In this document: positions 35,402 through 48,422 of the stretch, piece by piece
Position numbering within the stretch: position 1 is the first letter of the stretch
Layout of the letters: each line of letters starts with the position of its first letter
Source of the DNA: Toxonevra muliebris
Lineage: Eukaryota; Arthropoda; Insecta; Diptera; Pallopteridae
Reading direction: 5' to 3'
DNA length: 64,000 bases
NCBI GenBank assembly: GCA_963691655.1
Contig: OY829329.1
Location: 11,732,708-11,796,707, forward strand
Notes under the pieces: model-generated
The model's input: only the letters and a program-made list of their open reading frames with translations
What the model was told of the DNA's origin: nothing
Database searches by the model: none
Position numbers and translations under genes: made by a program

Positions 35402-37745
35402 ACTACGAGTATTCGTATTCATTCTTTTTTTAATGCTTATATTATTGTAAGCTTCAGTCTTGTCATGTCGTTTAAGTTTCAAACAAACTCTTCACTTGGT
35501 AACCTTTTCAATTAAAAATCATTTTCACAATTTCTCTATTCACATTTGTGTATTTCAATAATGTTTTGAGGTAATTCCCAAAAGAAATTATACTTTCATG
35601 CATTTCCAATCGTTGTCGTTATCGTCAGCGTCATTGCTATTGTCACATCAAAGAGTCTCATTTGACAGTTACTCATCGCCGTCGTCGTCGTTGTCACCCA
35701 TGATAGCACAGAAACTCATACCTATTAGGAGGAGTAGTTTTTTGTTGCTCGAATTGAACAAAAAGTTGACATATACAGCAAACTTTTTGTATTTTTGTGT
35801 ACCTTTATTTCAAGCTCAAATACTCGATTTTTTTCTCTGCTGCTGTTTCATTTTAACCATTTTGAAGTGTTACAAAATGTCAAAGTTTTTTCCAAAACAT
35901 TTTTTATGTTTTTCTCGTCATACGTAGAACACATAAGGTAAGGTATCGAGGTATTCTTTTGAGTTGCTACTGTTTTCTCTGTACTCTCATTGTGCATTGC
36001 ATTTCTATAAATGTAATTTTTTTTTCTTTTTCCATCGTTTGCTCTGAAATTTAAGTGATTCATCAATGGCAATGGCACAAAGCAATTTTTCTTTTTATTT
36101 TTATTTTTTTTGTTCAGTTTTTCTACTGTTTTTTTTTTTTTATTGGTCTTGTCAAAGAAAGGAAATTTTCATTTTTCGCCTTTACAATTGAAGCATTTTT
36201 TTTTCGTCTTCGACTGACTGTCATTTCTGCAATTGTCAAAACCCATTTCTTTTTCTATTGTTGCTATTGCTGTTTTTGTTACTACTGTCGCTCTAGTCGC
36301 TATTGCTATAACGTTGCTATCCGTTGTTGCAACAACCAACACATATCGCATAGAAATGCATTTTATTTTTTTCTTCGATTTTTATCTTCTTCTTCTTTGA
36401 TTTTTCAGTCTATCACCCACGTACGTGTATTGTACCTAAGCATACATACTTTTTTATTTAACCTTATATGAGCAGACTACCCAGCGTTGAAGAGATGTAT
36501 ATGCGCATAGCACCGAGAGTTTCTGTGATGCATTTTTGTGCATATTTGTATTTAAAAAAAAAACGAGACTGGATTAAATTTTGCTCATTTTTTATTACTA
36601 CACCCTGAAAACTTCATTAAGTTCCTGTATTTTACGTTTAAGCAAGTGAACATAAAAAAGAAACCAAACTGAATGAAATTTCGTTTCCTCTCCAAAGTAT
36701 GACAAAAATCAAAGTGCTTCCAAATTACTTTAAGTGCGCCTCAAACTAAAAGCGCATTATTTTTTCACCATTGGGTTTTTACATATATGTATGTTTATTT
36801 TCGATTGTCTTTTGTATTGTTACACCTATGTAATATTTTCTTTCAACAATCTAATATCGTTTGCAATCCTCACCCCTCACCCTCCTCCTTACCCCTCAGC
36901 TCCTCTCTGATACTACACACCAACCAATTTTCTACAATTGGATAAGTAAAAAGGAGGAAAAAAAAACTAATTTTGTGATTTGTGATTCCCGGTGTGTGTA
37001 TGATGTCTGAATGCATTTTCTTAACAAATTCAAACCTTCATATTATAATTTTTTTCTCAGCTTTTCATTTCGTATTTGATCCGTTCACAGTTTTATTTCA
37101 TATATATATACATATATATATTTTTTTTAAGGGTTTCATTCTTTTGTTACAAGCCATTACCATTTTTCTTTACGTTTTTATTATTGTTACCTTTACACTT
37201 TTATTGTCTCGGTATGCATAAACTAAGAATTTTTATGGATGCTCACACACACACATACACTCATATATTCACACATACAAGTGTCAAATTTTCACCTTTG
37301 ATTAAGTTAGTTTCTCAGGCGTAAGCGTAAAGAACTTTGAAGCTTCAAGTTCTACCATATAGTTGACATAACTATGTATGGGGGAAAAGGATGCAGAAGA
37401 AAAGTACAAAGGTATATGAAAAAACAAAATAGTATGTGGAAATAGTAGTGAATTCTTGGAAATAATTGGCATGAAAAAGAGTAATGCGTATAAAGAATAT
37501 GCTTAATTAATTTAAAAAGCAGTTTCAAGGTTTCATATATATATAGAATGAATACTACTGCATCAATGTCTGGGATATTAGACATTGATTATTAAACACT
37601 CTTGAAGTTGGGGCCATAAAATTCAGTCTATCAAACTCTTTTGCTCGGCAGCACCATAGTGGCAGACTCAAGGTTTGTATTTTCAATTTTTAATTTCCAG
37701 ATTAAGACCAAGACCCTTTGTCCTTTGACCCTTTTACCCTTTATC
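35402..37745. other. AT-rich non-coding DNA, T-rich on the + strand
   Basis: This stretch has many T runs, TCG/TTC triplets near 35610-35700 and a (TA)n run near 37103-37120. Open frames such as 35598-35927 and 36055-36471 are Phe/Ser/Leu-rich readings of T-rich DNA. No conserved domain or splice-consistent exon is seen. Confidence 0.5.
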
Positions 37746-37750
37746 ACAAT

Positions 37751-39060
37751 AAGACCAAGACCAACACCAAAACCAAGACCAACACCAAGACCAAGACCAA
37801 CACCAAGACCAAGACCAAGACCAAGACCAAGACCAAGACCAAGACCAAGACCAAGACCAAGACCAAGACCAAGACCAAGACCAAGACCAAGACCAAGACC
37901 AAGACCAAGACCAAGACCAAGACCAAGACCAAGACCAAGACCAAGACCAAGACCAAGACCAAGACCAAGACCAAGACCAAGACCAAGACCAAGACCAAGA
38001 CCAAGACCAAGACCAAGACCAAGACCAAGACCAAGACCAAGACCAAGACCAAGACCAAGACCAAGACCAAGACCAAGACCAAGACCAAGACCAAGACCAA
38101 GACCAAGACCAAGACCAAGACCAAGACCAAGACCAAGACCAAGACCAAGACCAAGACCAAGACCAAGACCAAGACCAAGACCAAGACCAAGACCAAGACC
38201 AAGACCAAGACCAAGACCAAGACCAAGACCAAGACCAAGACCAAGACCCAGACCAAGACCAAGACCAAGACCAAGACCAAGACCAAGACCAAGACCAAGA
38301 CCAAGACCAAGACCAAGACCAAGACCAAGATCAAGACCAAGACCAAGACCAAGACCAAGACCAAGACCAAGACCAAGACCAAGACCAAGACCAAGACCAA
38401 GACCAAGACCAAGACCAAGACCAAGACCAAGACCAAGACCAAGACCAAGACCAAGACCAAGACCAAGACCAAGACCAAGACCAAGACCAAGACCAAGACC
38501 AAGACCAAGACCAAGACCAAGACCAAGACCAAGACCAAGACCAAGACCAAGACCAAGACCAAGACCAAGACCAAGACCAAGACCAAGACCAAGACCAAGA
38601 CCAAGACCAAGACCAAGACCAAGACCAAGACCAAGACCAAGACCAAGACCAAGACCAAGACCAAGACCAAGACCAAGACCAAGACCAAGACCAAGACCAA
38701 GACCAAGACCAAGACCAAGACCAAGACCAAGACCAAGACCAAGACCAAGACCAAGACCAAGACCAAGACCAAGACCAAGACCAAGACCAAGACCAAGACC
38801 AAGACCAAGACCAAGACCAAGACCAAGACCAAGACCAAGCCCAAGCCCAAGCCCAAGCCCAAGCCCAAGCCCAAGCCCAAGCCCAAGCCCAAGCCCAAGC
38901 CCAAGCCCAAGCCCAAGCCCAAGCCCAAGCCCAAGCCCAAGCCCAAGCCTAAGCCCAAGCCCAAGACCAAGATAAGACCAAGAACAAGACCAAGAACAAG
39001 ACCAAGAACAAGACCAAGAACAAGACCAAGATAAGACCAAGACTAAAACTGAGGCTATAA
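37751..39060. repeat. ACCAAG hexamer array, ~1.3 kb, nearly pure core
   Basis: From about 37802 to 38838 the sequence is (ACCAAG)n, about 173 units. I see only two substitutions, at 38249 (A to C) and 38331 (C to T). At about 38839-38964 the unit changes to CCCAAG (about 21 copies, one change at 38950). A 12-bp variant (AAGACCAAGAAC) follows at about 38972-39030, then decay to about 39170. The left edge (37751-37801) mixes ACCAAC and ACCAAA. Because 6 is divisible by 3, several frames stay open across the whole array and would read poly(Pro-Arg), poly(Thr-Lys), poly(Gly-Leu) or poly(Val-Leu). These are by-products, not genes. Confidence 0.97.
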
Positions 39061-39170
39061 CTGAAACTAAGACTACGGCTAAATTTAAGTCAAAGTGAAA
39101 GACGAAGACAAATATAGAAACAGAGACGGACAAATACTGAGATTGAGATAGAGACTGAGGTAGAAGTAGA

Positions 39171-41655
39171 ATGGAGAAGTAAAAATAGAAAGTAGAAGAA
39201 GTAAAGGTAGTGGGAAAGAAAGAGGCGAAGGCAGAGCCAAAGTCTGACTATCTATTTCTAAATTTAGACTATCTAGTACTCAGCCAATACATTTCTATGC
39301 CAGTTCATTGTGCGGTTCTAGAACCTATTTCTTTGATTTAACAGAGACTTCGAAATCAAACTATTTTATCTGAAGAGATGATCACAGAATTTTCTTTTGA
39401 TCTTCAAATCATAAAATAAAATAAAACTATTAGCGACTCTTTAAAGTCAGAAGAATTCCAGAAGTGGGTTTTGGTCCATCTGTACGACAATAACACATTA
39501 TATTTCTATTTGAATTCTATTCTATTCACATTTTGGGTAGAGTCTTTCTACAATCTCATGAAGCTATTAATCGATTTAGGAAACTATAGAACGTTCTAAC
39601 TACTGGTATATACTGCAACTCCCTTTCCCCCTCTCCTATACTACCAGAAGGTATATTTGGCATAGGGTTTGTCTACTTACTAATCTATACATTTATTAGT
39701 GTAACTACAATTTTATTCCAGTAGATCCAGAAGTGCTAGATATATCAATTTAAAGAGCTTGACGAATAAGATAGCCAAAAATTTAAAATCGGTTAAACTA
39801 ATTCCAAAATATTAGCGTCGGAAGTTTTTTAAAATTCGCTCATTGAACAAAGCCTTGCATTCATCGTTGAAAAAATCATAGCTTAAGCGGGAGTAAATAA
39901 TAAATAAGAGAAAGAGAAAAGACATGAGTAACGGCATCTCTCAGAATTATCTAACGAGTTATCTGCATATACAAATAACAAAACAAACACCAATGAGTTG
40001 TTTGATTCTCTTTTATTATTTATTTTTAATTAAGTGATTTCTTCCGCAAAAAAATTGCCCTAGTACCTGGGGCTTTACCGATTAGTATCTTTTAAAACTA
40101 TTAGATCGTTGAGGAAGCTACAGATCATTTCAACTGCTAGCTAATTTTACAACCCTCACCTCGCCTCTTTTCCCGAATATGTTCATATTATTGATGAATG
40201 TAAATTTTATTAATATGAAAGTCTTCAGTAATCCAATGAATCATAATTTGTTGAAAGATATTCGTCAAATTAATAAAGTAATTCTTAAACAATTTTATTC
40301 AAGTACAAAAATTTCAACAAATTACTTTGAAAAAATGTTAAAAAAAAAAAAAATTCTATAATTCATTCTAACAATTCGTTTTCTTTTTGTCTTTATTTGC
40401 TTAAGTAATTCATAAACTTTTCTTAAAAATTTGCTTCATAATTTTGTAAATAAATTGAAAAAAAAAGAAAAGAAAATCGCGCGAAAACAATTTTGTTTTA
40501 TGTATTGCCAAAAAGCCTCTTAACATATTCGATTCGAAAGATAGTGCTTTGCTGCAGCTGATTGTTAGCTTCCTTTACTTTATTTTGTATCATTATAGAA
40601 TAGACAAAAAATCAGAAGAAAAACATAATAATGACAACACTTGCCGCATTTGCTTGCAGCAACACAATCACAGTGGTGTGTTGCTGCCTATGCCAAAAAA
40701 AATAAAAAAATAAATAATAGAAGAAGAAAACAAACAAAAAAAAAATAAGTAAATAAAAAAAGAAAATCTTTAGCTGCTGTATTTTAGTACGCCACCAACT
40801 CTTCTTCGTTTTCTCTAGCTACTACTATAAAATTTTTCCAATTTTCTTTTCCATTATTTTGCTGTTGTTGGGTGTTTTCATTTTCTTTTCCTTTTTTTTC
40901 TCATTTGGTTGCTGAGGCTGATTTGCTTGCTTATTTGCTGCTGCTGTTGTTCCTGCTTGCAATTGCTTTTCCTTTACTTGCTTGCTTGCATCAGTTGTCA
41001 TGCTAACGCGTATTTATTGAATTAAATGTTGATTGTCGCGGCTGTTGCGGCAAACATATTGTTGGCAACATATACTCGTACTACATACATGAATATATAG
41101 GCAACATTGCTTGCCATTGTTGTTGGTAGTGATTGTAGTAGAAAGCAATGCATTGCAATTCTATCTATCTACGATATCTGTGTATGTATGTGTTTATGTG
41201 TTTAATACAATGCAGTGACAGCAATTGCGTTGCCAATGATTTTGATAATAAATCCCTATATGTGTAAATGTCTCGCACTCATTCTCTTTATCTCTCTCTC
41301 TGTGTGTGTATGTGTGTGTATTTTGTTTAAATGTGTGAAGATTGGCCTTTAGGGGAGAGTCCTTAGCAGTTTGGTACTCATGATATTGATTTAAATGTTG
41401 TGTGCACAAATCATTTCCATCAATTTTTTTTGGGTTATTTTAAATATGTTTCAATAGCATTTTCAATATATTTCAACGATACAAAATTATTTTCTAGTCA
41501 TCATACAATATTTTTAATTAAAATTTAATTACAGCAAAGCCATACCAACTGTTTTGTTTCATGAATTTTAATAATAGAGCATGAAGCAAAGAGTGAGCTA
41601 AAAGCTGGCAATTAAAATTTGAATAGCCTTTTTCTCTTCAATATTAATTTATTGC
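39171..41655. other. AT-rich non-coding DNA
   Basis: Two loosely similar segments lie near 39557-39650 and 40098-40175 ('gaagctattaatcga..ctaactactg...ccctttccccctc' and 'aggaagctacagatca..caactgctag...ccctcacctcgcctc'), a possible old duplication about 530 bp apart. GCT/GTT triplets occur near 40860-40990, and a (TC)n/(GT)n patch near 41288-41320. No gene is supported. Confidence 0.45.
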
Positions 41656-41663
41656 TACCTTAA

Positions 41664-41847
41664 CTCTCCAATAACCCATAACTTTTTAAACGGTCAAAGC
41701 CCGACAAGGTCCTCAGGGGCCTTCTATATTAATATAGCATGTGATGCGTATAAGTTTTTCTCTTTTTAACCAATATGTTTGGGATAGTGTTCACAGAATC
41801 GTGTCAAAGCCGATTTTAATATCGTCATATTGTCGGTTGTTGGAGGG
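41664..41847. mobile_element. TTAA-flanked MITE, 184 bp
   Basis: TTAA flanks both sides (41660-41663 and 41848-41851). The left terminus CTCTCCAATAACC and the reverse-complemented right terminus CCCTCCAACAACC match at 11 of 13 positions. The interior is richer in GC than the surroundings (CCTCAGGGGCC near 41713) and has no open frame. It suits a piggyBac-type non-autonomous element, distinct in sequence from copies A-C. Confidence 0.6.
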
Positions 41848-42160
41848 TTAATTTTTTTTTCTGGTTTATCTAAACGATCATTAGGTTATAGGGAGGGGGA
41901 AGGGCGGGCAGTGTTGGTAGTTCCCTTCCCCCCTGCCCTTGAAACTGCTTTTTGTTGAATTGGTATATGGACTCCTGAACGTACTAGCAGTTTCAAGAGA
42001 AAGTATTTCGAGTGTTGATATTTCCATGCATGCCCAAATATCCTTCTGGTTTCGCCGTTTCTAATCGAAACGCTTCACTTCTTTACCTTTTTATGTTTTA
42101 CTAAGCAAATTGTTTTAGTTCGTTACATTTTAGCTTTTTTACATGATAATTTAATAAGTT

Positions 42161-43842
42161 TTTTACTTCTTTACTTCTTTGCTTCTTTACTTCTTTACTT
42201 CTTTACTTCTTTACTTCTTCACTTCTTTACTTCTTCACTTCTTCACTTCTTCACTTCTTTACTTCTTTACTTCTTTACTTCTTTACTTCTTTACTTCTTT
42301 ACTTCTTTACTTCTTTACTTCTTTACTTCTTTACTTCTTTACTTCTTTACTTCTTTACTTCTTTACTTCTTTACTTCTTTACTTCTTTACTTCTTTACTT
42401 CTTTACTTCTTTACTTCTTTACTTCTTTACTTCTTCACTTCTTCACTTCTTTACTTCTTTACTTCTTTATTTCTTTACTTCTTTACTTCTTTACTTCTTT
42501 ACTTCTTTACTTCTTTACTTCTTTACTTCTTTACTTCTTTACTTCTTTACTTCTTTACTTCTTTACTTCCTTACTTCTTTACTTCTTTACTTCTTTATTT
42601 CTTTACTTCTTTACTTCTTTACTTCTTTACTTCTTTACTTCTTTATTTCTTTACTTCCTTACTTCTTTACTTCTTTACTTCTTTATTTCTTTACTTCTTT
42701 ACTTCTTTACTTCTTTACTTCTTTACTTCTTTACTTCTTTACTTCTTTACTTCTTTACTTCTTTACTTCTTCACTTCTTCACTTCTTTACTTCTTTACTT
42801 CTTTACTTCTTTACTTCTTTACTTCTTTACTTCTTTACTTCTTTACTTCTTTACTTCTTTACTTCTTTACTTCTTTACTTCTTTACTTCTTTACTTCTTT
42901 ACTTCTTTACTTCTTTACTTCTTTACTTCTTTACTTCTTTACTTCTTTACTTCTTTACTTCTTTACTTCTTTACTTCTTTACTTCCTTACTTCTTTACTT
43001 CTTTACTTCTTTATTTCTTTACTTCTTTACTTCTTTACTTCTTTACTTCTTTACTTCCTTACTTCTTTACTTCTTTACTTCTTTATTTCTTTACTTCTTT
43101 ACTTCTTTACTTCTTTACTTCTTTACTTCTTTACTTCTTTACTTCTTTACTTCTTTACTTCTTTACTTCTTTATTTCTTTACTTCCTTACTTCTTTACTT
43201 CTTTATTTCTTTACTTCTTTACTTCTTTACTTCTTTACTTCTTTACTTCTTTACTTCTTTACTTCTTTACTTCTTTACTTCTTTACTTCTTTACTTCTTT
43301 ACTTCTTTACTTCTTTACTTCTTTACTTCTTTACTTCTTTACTTCTTTACTTCTTTACTTCTTTACTTCCTTACTTCTTTACTTCTTTACTTCTTTATTT
43401 CTTTACTTCTTTACTTCTTTACTTCTTTACTTCTTTACTTCTTTACTTCTTTACTTCTTTACTTCTTTACTTCTTTACTTCCTTACTTCTTTACTTCCTT
43501 ACTTCTTTACTTCTTTACTTCTTTACTTCTTTACTTCTTTACTTCTTTACTTCTTTACTTCTTTACTTCTTTACTTCTTTACTTCTTTACTTCTTTACTT
43601 CTTTACTTCTTTACTTCTTTACTTCTTTACTTCTTTACTTCTTTACTTCTTTACTTCTTTACTTCTTTACTTCTTTACTTCTTTACTTCTTTACTTCTTT
43701 ACTTCTTTACTTCTTTACTTCTTTACTTCTTTACTTCTTCACTTCTTCACTTCTTCACTTCTTTACTTCTTTACTTCTTTACTTCTTTACTTCTTTACTT
43801 CTTTACTTCTTTACTTCTTCACTTCTTCACTTCTTCACTTCT
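42161..43842. repeat. TTACTTCT octamer array, ~1.7 kb
   Basis: About 210 tandem copies of the 8-bp unit TTACTTCT are present, with sparse variants TTCACTTC, TTATTTCT and TTCCTTAC. The combination of a TTCCTTAC unit followed two to three units later by a TTCTTTAT unit recurs near 42566, 42657, 42983, 43057, 43183 and 43367, so blocks of several units have been duplicated together. Three units equal 24 bases, which keeps all three + strand frames open; the long Leu/Phe/Tyr/Thr/Ser-rich open frame is a by-product. Confidence 0.97.
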
Positions 43843-44004
43843 TTCCTCCTTTCCTCCTTTCCTTCTTTCCTTCTTTCCTCCTTTCCTTCTTTCCTTCTTT
43901 CCTTCTTTCCTTCTTTCCTTCTTTCCTTCTTTCCTTCTTTCCTTCTTTCCTTCTTTCCTCCTTTCCTCCTTTTCTTCTTTCCTTCTTTCCTTCTTTCCTT
44001 CTTT
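43843..44004. repeat. Homopyrimidine TTCCTTCT sub-array
   Basis: Directly after the octamer array the unit loses its A and becomes CTTCTTTC with CTCCTTTC variants. This leaves about 160 bp of uninterrupted pyrimidine on the + strand. It is the same 8-bp register with an A-to-C change, so it is derived from or ancestral to the neighbouring array. Confidence 0.92.
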
Positions 44005-45580
44005 ACTAGGAACTCTTGGTCAATATTTTTGCATCAATTGGGCACCTACGATCATTTATCTATGTCTTGAAATAAAAATACAAGAATGTAAGAAGTTAGA
44101 CTTAAACCAATTGAAGCTCTCAAATCCATTCACAGAAATTGCTTAAAAATTAAGCATTACTTCGAAAAAACAATGTCTTCAGATTCATCAGCAAGCATAA
44201 AAAGAAAAAAAATTAACAACAACTGCACAAAAAAAAAAAAAAAAGAATTAATCAGAAAATTATTTCAATCACACTATGTAGCGTGATGCGCGAACATAAT
44301 GCACATTGTTGCAAACAACATCACTTAATAATCGTCAACATCAAGAGCAACAACATCATGTTGATGACGATGCATAGCAGCGGCAGAGAAGTAGTAAAAG
44401 CAGCTAAAAGCAGGGAACCACCAGCAGCAACGACGACTACGGCAACGACAAACAATGTTGCAAACAAAAATGAATATTTTTTTTTCCTCTCTACTACATA
44501 GCTACTGTAATTCTTTTTTCAATTTTTTTCCCCCGATGTCTTCTACATTTGCTGCTGTTTAATTTTTGATTGTTTATTTTACCAAATAACAAAAAAAAAA
44601 AAACAAAAGCTGAGATAAAAAAATTTTTGTTTCAACAAAAATTCACCGATTTTTCTCATTTTTATTTTTATTTTTTCTGCACTATTGTTTTTGTTTGTTG
44701 CTTCTGCTCGTGCATGTCACACGGTAGCAGTACCAACAGCAGCAATAAATATGTTGCAAGCAGGCAAGCAAGGAAATAATCCAATGCCGTATACGGTATG
44801 TTTACATTTCTCGCTCGCTCTAGCTAGGCGCTTATTTCTTCCCTCTCTCCTTCTTTTCCTCTCTCTCTCTCTCCCCTTTCCCGTCACCCCTGTGTTTGTG
44901 AAATGTGTCAGTGATTTTTAATTTTTAATTTTTTATTCATTGTTACTACCGCAATGGTATATTGTTGATTATTTGTTGGTTACATTGTGAAGTAAACGCC
45001 TACCTACCAATAACAGCCAGCAATAACAATGTTGCACGTTGAATGCGCAATATTTACAGAAACGGCACCAGCAGCAAACAACAAAGGCAACAACAACAAC
45101 AACAATAACAGCAACAGCAATGATATATTCTCATTTACTCCTTTATTGAAATGTAATTTTTTTGGTCTGGTTTATTTTTTTTTTTTTTTGTAACAAAATT
45201 AATATGGAAAAATTTTATCAAAAATGTCTAGAAAAAATAAAAAGTATTTTACAAAACTCTAAGCATGTAATGCTGGGTGTAATGTGCAATGTGTAATGCA
45301 ATGTCACGTGATGCTATTTGTTTTGGAACATGTTGGCAGCAATGTTTCTTATTGTTGGTAAATGATGTCTGCTTGCTGCTCCTGCTGCTGATGATTGCAT
45401 GTTTTCTCGCAAATGTAAAGTGAGTTAGTGAGTGAGTAAACAGTGTGAAATGTTAACAAATTTATCATGATTAACATGAAATTTATTTAAATTAAATTGT
45501 AATTATAAATTTGCTTAATTATTTGGGATAGGTTGAAGTTGATGTTCAAGTCATTTTCTGAATATTTGTTGCTCGGAAAG
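44005..45580. other. Non-coding DNA with CAG/CAA triplets
   Basis: CAGCAGCAACGACGAC-type triplets occur near 44420 and CAACAACAACAACAACAATA near 45090. These give short open frames (44283-44501, 44685-44921) that look like repeat readings rather than exons. A (TC)n run lies near 44861-44873. Confidence 0.45.
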
Positions 45581-47193
45581 ATTTGAATTGATTTGAATTG
45601 ATTTCAAATTGATTTGAATTGATTTCAAATTGATTTGAATTGATTTCAAATTTATTTTAAATTGGTTTCAAATTGGCTTCAAATTGATTTCAAATTGATT
45701 TCAAATTGATTTCAAATTGATTTCAAACTGATTACAAATAGTTTTCAAATTGATTTCAAATTGATTTCAAATACTTTTAAATTGATTTCAAATTGATTTC
45801 AAATTGATTTCAAATTAATTTCAAATTGATTTCAAATTGATTTCAAATTGATTTTAAATTGATTTCAAATTGATTTCAAATTCATTTCGAATTGATTTCA
45901 AATTGATTTAAAATTGATTTCGAAGTGATTTCAAATTGTTTTTAAATTGATTTCAAATTGATTTCAAATTGATTTCAAATTGATTTTAAATTGATTTCAA
46001 ACTGATTTCAAATTGATTTGAATTTGATTTCAAATTGATTTCACATTGATTTCAAATCGATTTCAAATTGATTGCAAAATGATTTCAAATTGATTTAAAA
46101 TTGATTTCAAATGATTTCAAATTGATTTCAAATTGATTTCAAATTGATTTTAAATTGATTTCAGACTGATTTCAAATTGATTTCAGGTTGATTTCAAATT
46201 GATTGCAAATTGATTTAAAATTGATTTCCAATTCATTTGAGTTTGATTTGAATTTGATTTCAAATTGATTTCAAATCGATTTCAAATGGATTTCAAATTG
46301 ATTGCAAAATGATTTCAAATTGATTTCAAATTGATTTCAAATGATTTCAAATTGATTTCAAATTGATTTTAAATTGACTTAAAATTGATTTCCAATTCAT
46401 TTGACTTTGATTTCAAATTTGAATTTGATTTCAAATTGATTTCAAATTGATTTCAAATTGATTTCAAATCGATTTCAAATTGATTTCAAATTGATTGCAA
46501 AATGATTTCAAATTGATTTCAAATTGATTTCAAATGATTTCAAATTTATTTCAAATTGATTTCAAATTGATTTTAAATTGATTTCAGACTGATTTCTAAT
46601 TGATTTTAAATTGATTTCAGACTGATTTCAAATTGATTTCAGGTTGATTTCAAATTGATTTCAAATTGATTTTCAATTGATTTCAAATTGATTTCCAATT
46701 GATTTCCAATTGATTTCAAATTGATTTCCAATTCATTTGAGTTTGATTTGAATTTGATTTCAAATTGATTTCAAATTGATTTTAAATTGATTTCAAATTG
46801 ATTTCAAATTGATTTCAAATTGATTTCAAATTGATTTCAAATGATTTCAAATTGATTTCAAATTGATTTCAAATTGATTTTAAATTGATTTCAGACTGAT
46901 TTCAAATTGATTTCAGGTTGATTTCAAATTGATTTCAAATTGATTGCAAATTGATTTCAAATTGATTTCCAATTCATTTGAGTTTGATTTGAATTTGATT
47001 TCAAATTGATTTCAAATCGATTTCAAATGGATTTCAAATTGATTGCAAAATGATTTCAAACTGATTTCAAATTGATTTTAAATTGATTTCAGGTTGATTT
47101 CAAATTGATTTCAAATTGATTTTCAATTGATTTCAAGTTGATTTCCAATTGATTTCAAATTGATTTCAAATTAATTTCAAATTGATTCGAATT
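45581..47193. repeat. 11-bp ATTGATTTCAA array, ~1.6 kb
   Basis: About 145 tandem copies of the 11-bp unit ATTGATTTCAA are present. A variant block (TTCCAATTCATTTGAGTTTG, then GAATTTGATTTC and GATTGCAAAATGATTTC) recurs near 46227, 46391, 46727 and 46968, so higher-order duplication overlies the 11-bp unit. The array is extremely A+T-rich with no coding capacity. Confidence 0.95.
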
Positions 47194-48422
47194 AAATTAA
47201 TAGAGAAATAGAACAGATTTTTGTATCTTTAATTAAATTCTTTAAGGAGTTTATTAAATATACGAGTTAGCTACAACTTAATATTGTCAGTACCTTAAAT
47301 TTGACAATTTTTCCAGCACACAACAACCATAACAACAATTTTAAATAGCCAGCAATAGCAACTAACAATAACTTATTAAAGAGACACCATTTCAACCATT
47401 CACACAAATTAACCATACTTGGCGTTGCGTTGTTACCAATTTGAAATAAAGCAAATTAGTCTTTCTTGACTGATTAAGAGAAATCACCATTTAAGCTGAA
47501 ATTCACGCACGCACATACAAACCGAAAATCATTTAGTTAGTGTTCCTATATCAAACGGATGAAGCTCCACCGAAAAAGGTAATTGCAAACGGCGTGTGCA
47601 ATGAATAACAATTTGCAATGAATGAATGTGTTGGTAGTAGCTAGTGATGCCGATAGTGCCATAGATACTTTAAGTATGAGTGTTTAGATCAAAATATTAT
47701 TTTATTTAATGCTTTTCGTATTCACGGTTGAAAATGACAATTTAATGATAGCATTATATATGATACACTTGTGTGCTATGGTAAAGTATATTGAGGTAAA
47801 GGTCACAAACGCTAATGGCAAAGGCAATTATAAATGCGTTTGCAGTACTGCAGCACACATACCATAACAGCCAACAGCCGCATATAGCAGTAACCAGGTG
47901 TTGATTTCTGAATTTGAAATTTTTTTCTTTTTGAATAATTCAAAAGATCTTTTGTATTTTAATGCAAACTTATGAAATAAAATGTAACAACATGCAATTT
48001 ATAAATTTAATTCACTCAGCAACAATATTGTTGTAAAAATTTCAACACAATTACAATGTGCAATTTACTTATAACAAATGACATGCTGCAGTTTATTACT
48101 TACTTGCAATACTACATGCATGCGATAAATTTTAAAATGAGCAAATATCTAAGTTCTTCTAATTAAAGTTTGATGGTTAGGAAATTATTTTTATTAAATT
48201 ATTTAACTTTCTCGCGTGTTGAACAATTTTTTTTAAGTTTAAGTTCTTGAGTTTAAGTTAAATTTTTATTCAAAAAAGTTTTAAAAACTTAATACTGGGT
48301 TGTTTGATTAATTTTCTCGTCTCAAAATTGAGAGTGAGATACAATATGAAAAGAATTTCCAAGTTAATACTTGAATATTTTGAATTATTGTTGTTCTCTA
48401 TGAAGAGAACTAGAATGAGTAC
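47194..48422. other. AT-rich non-coding DNA
   Basis: No gene, RNA or clear mobile element is seen. Confidence 0.5.

Noticed and set aside
37641..39133. Four open frames of 400-500 codons reading poly(Pro-Arg), poly(Thr-Lys), poly(Gly-Leu) and poly(Val-Leu)
   Set aside because: They exist only because a 6-bp unit lacking stops is repeated; unique flanks show no domain, and opposite strands are equally open.
42179..44146. 655-codon open frame with repeating LLLYFFTS
   Set aside because: It is a by-product of an 8-bp repeat whose 24-base triple unit has no stop; no unique coding sequence flanks it.
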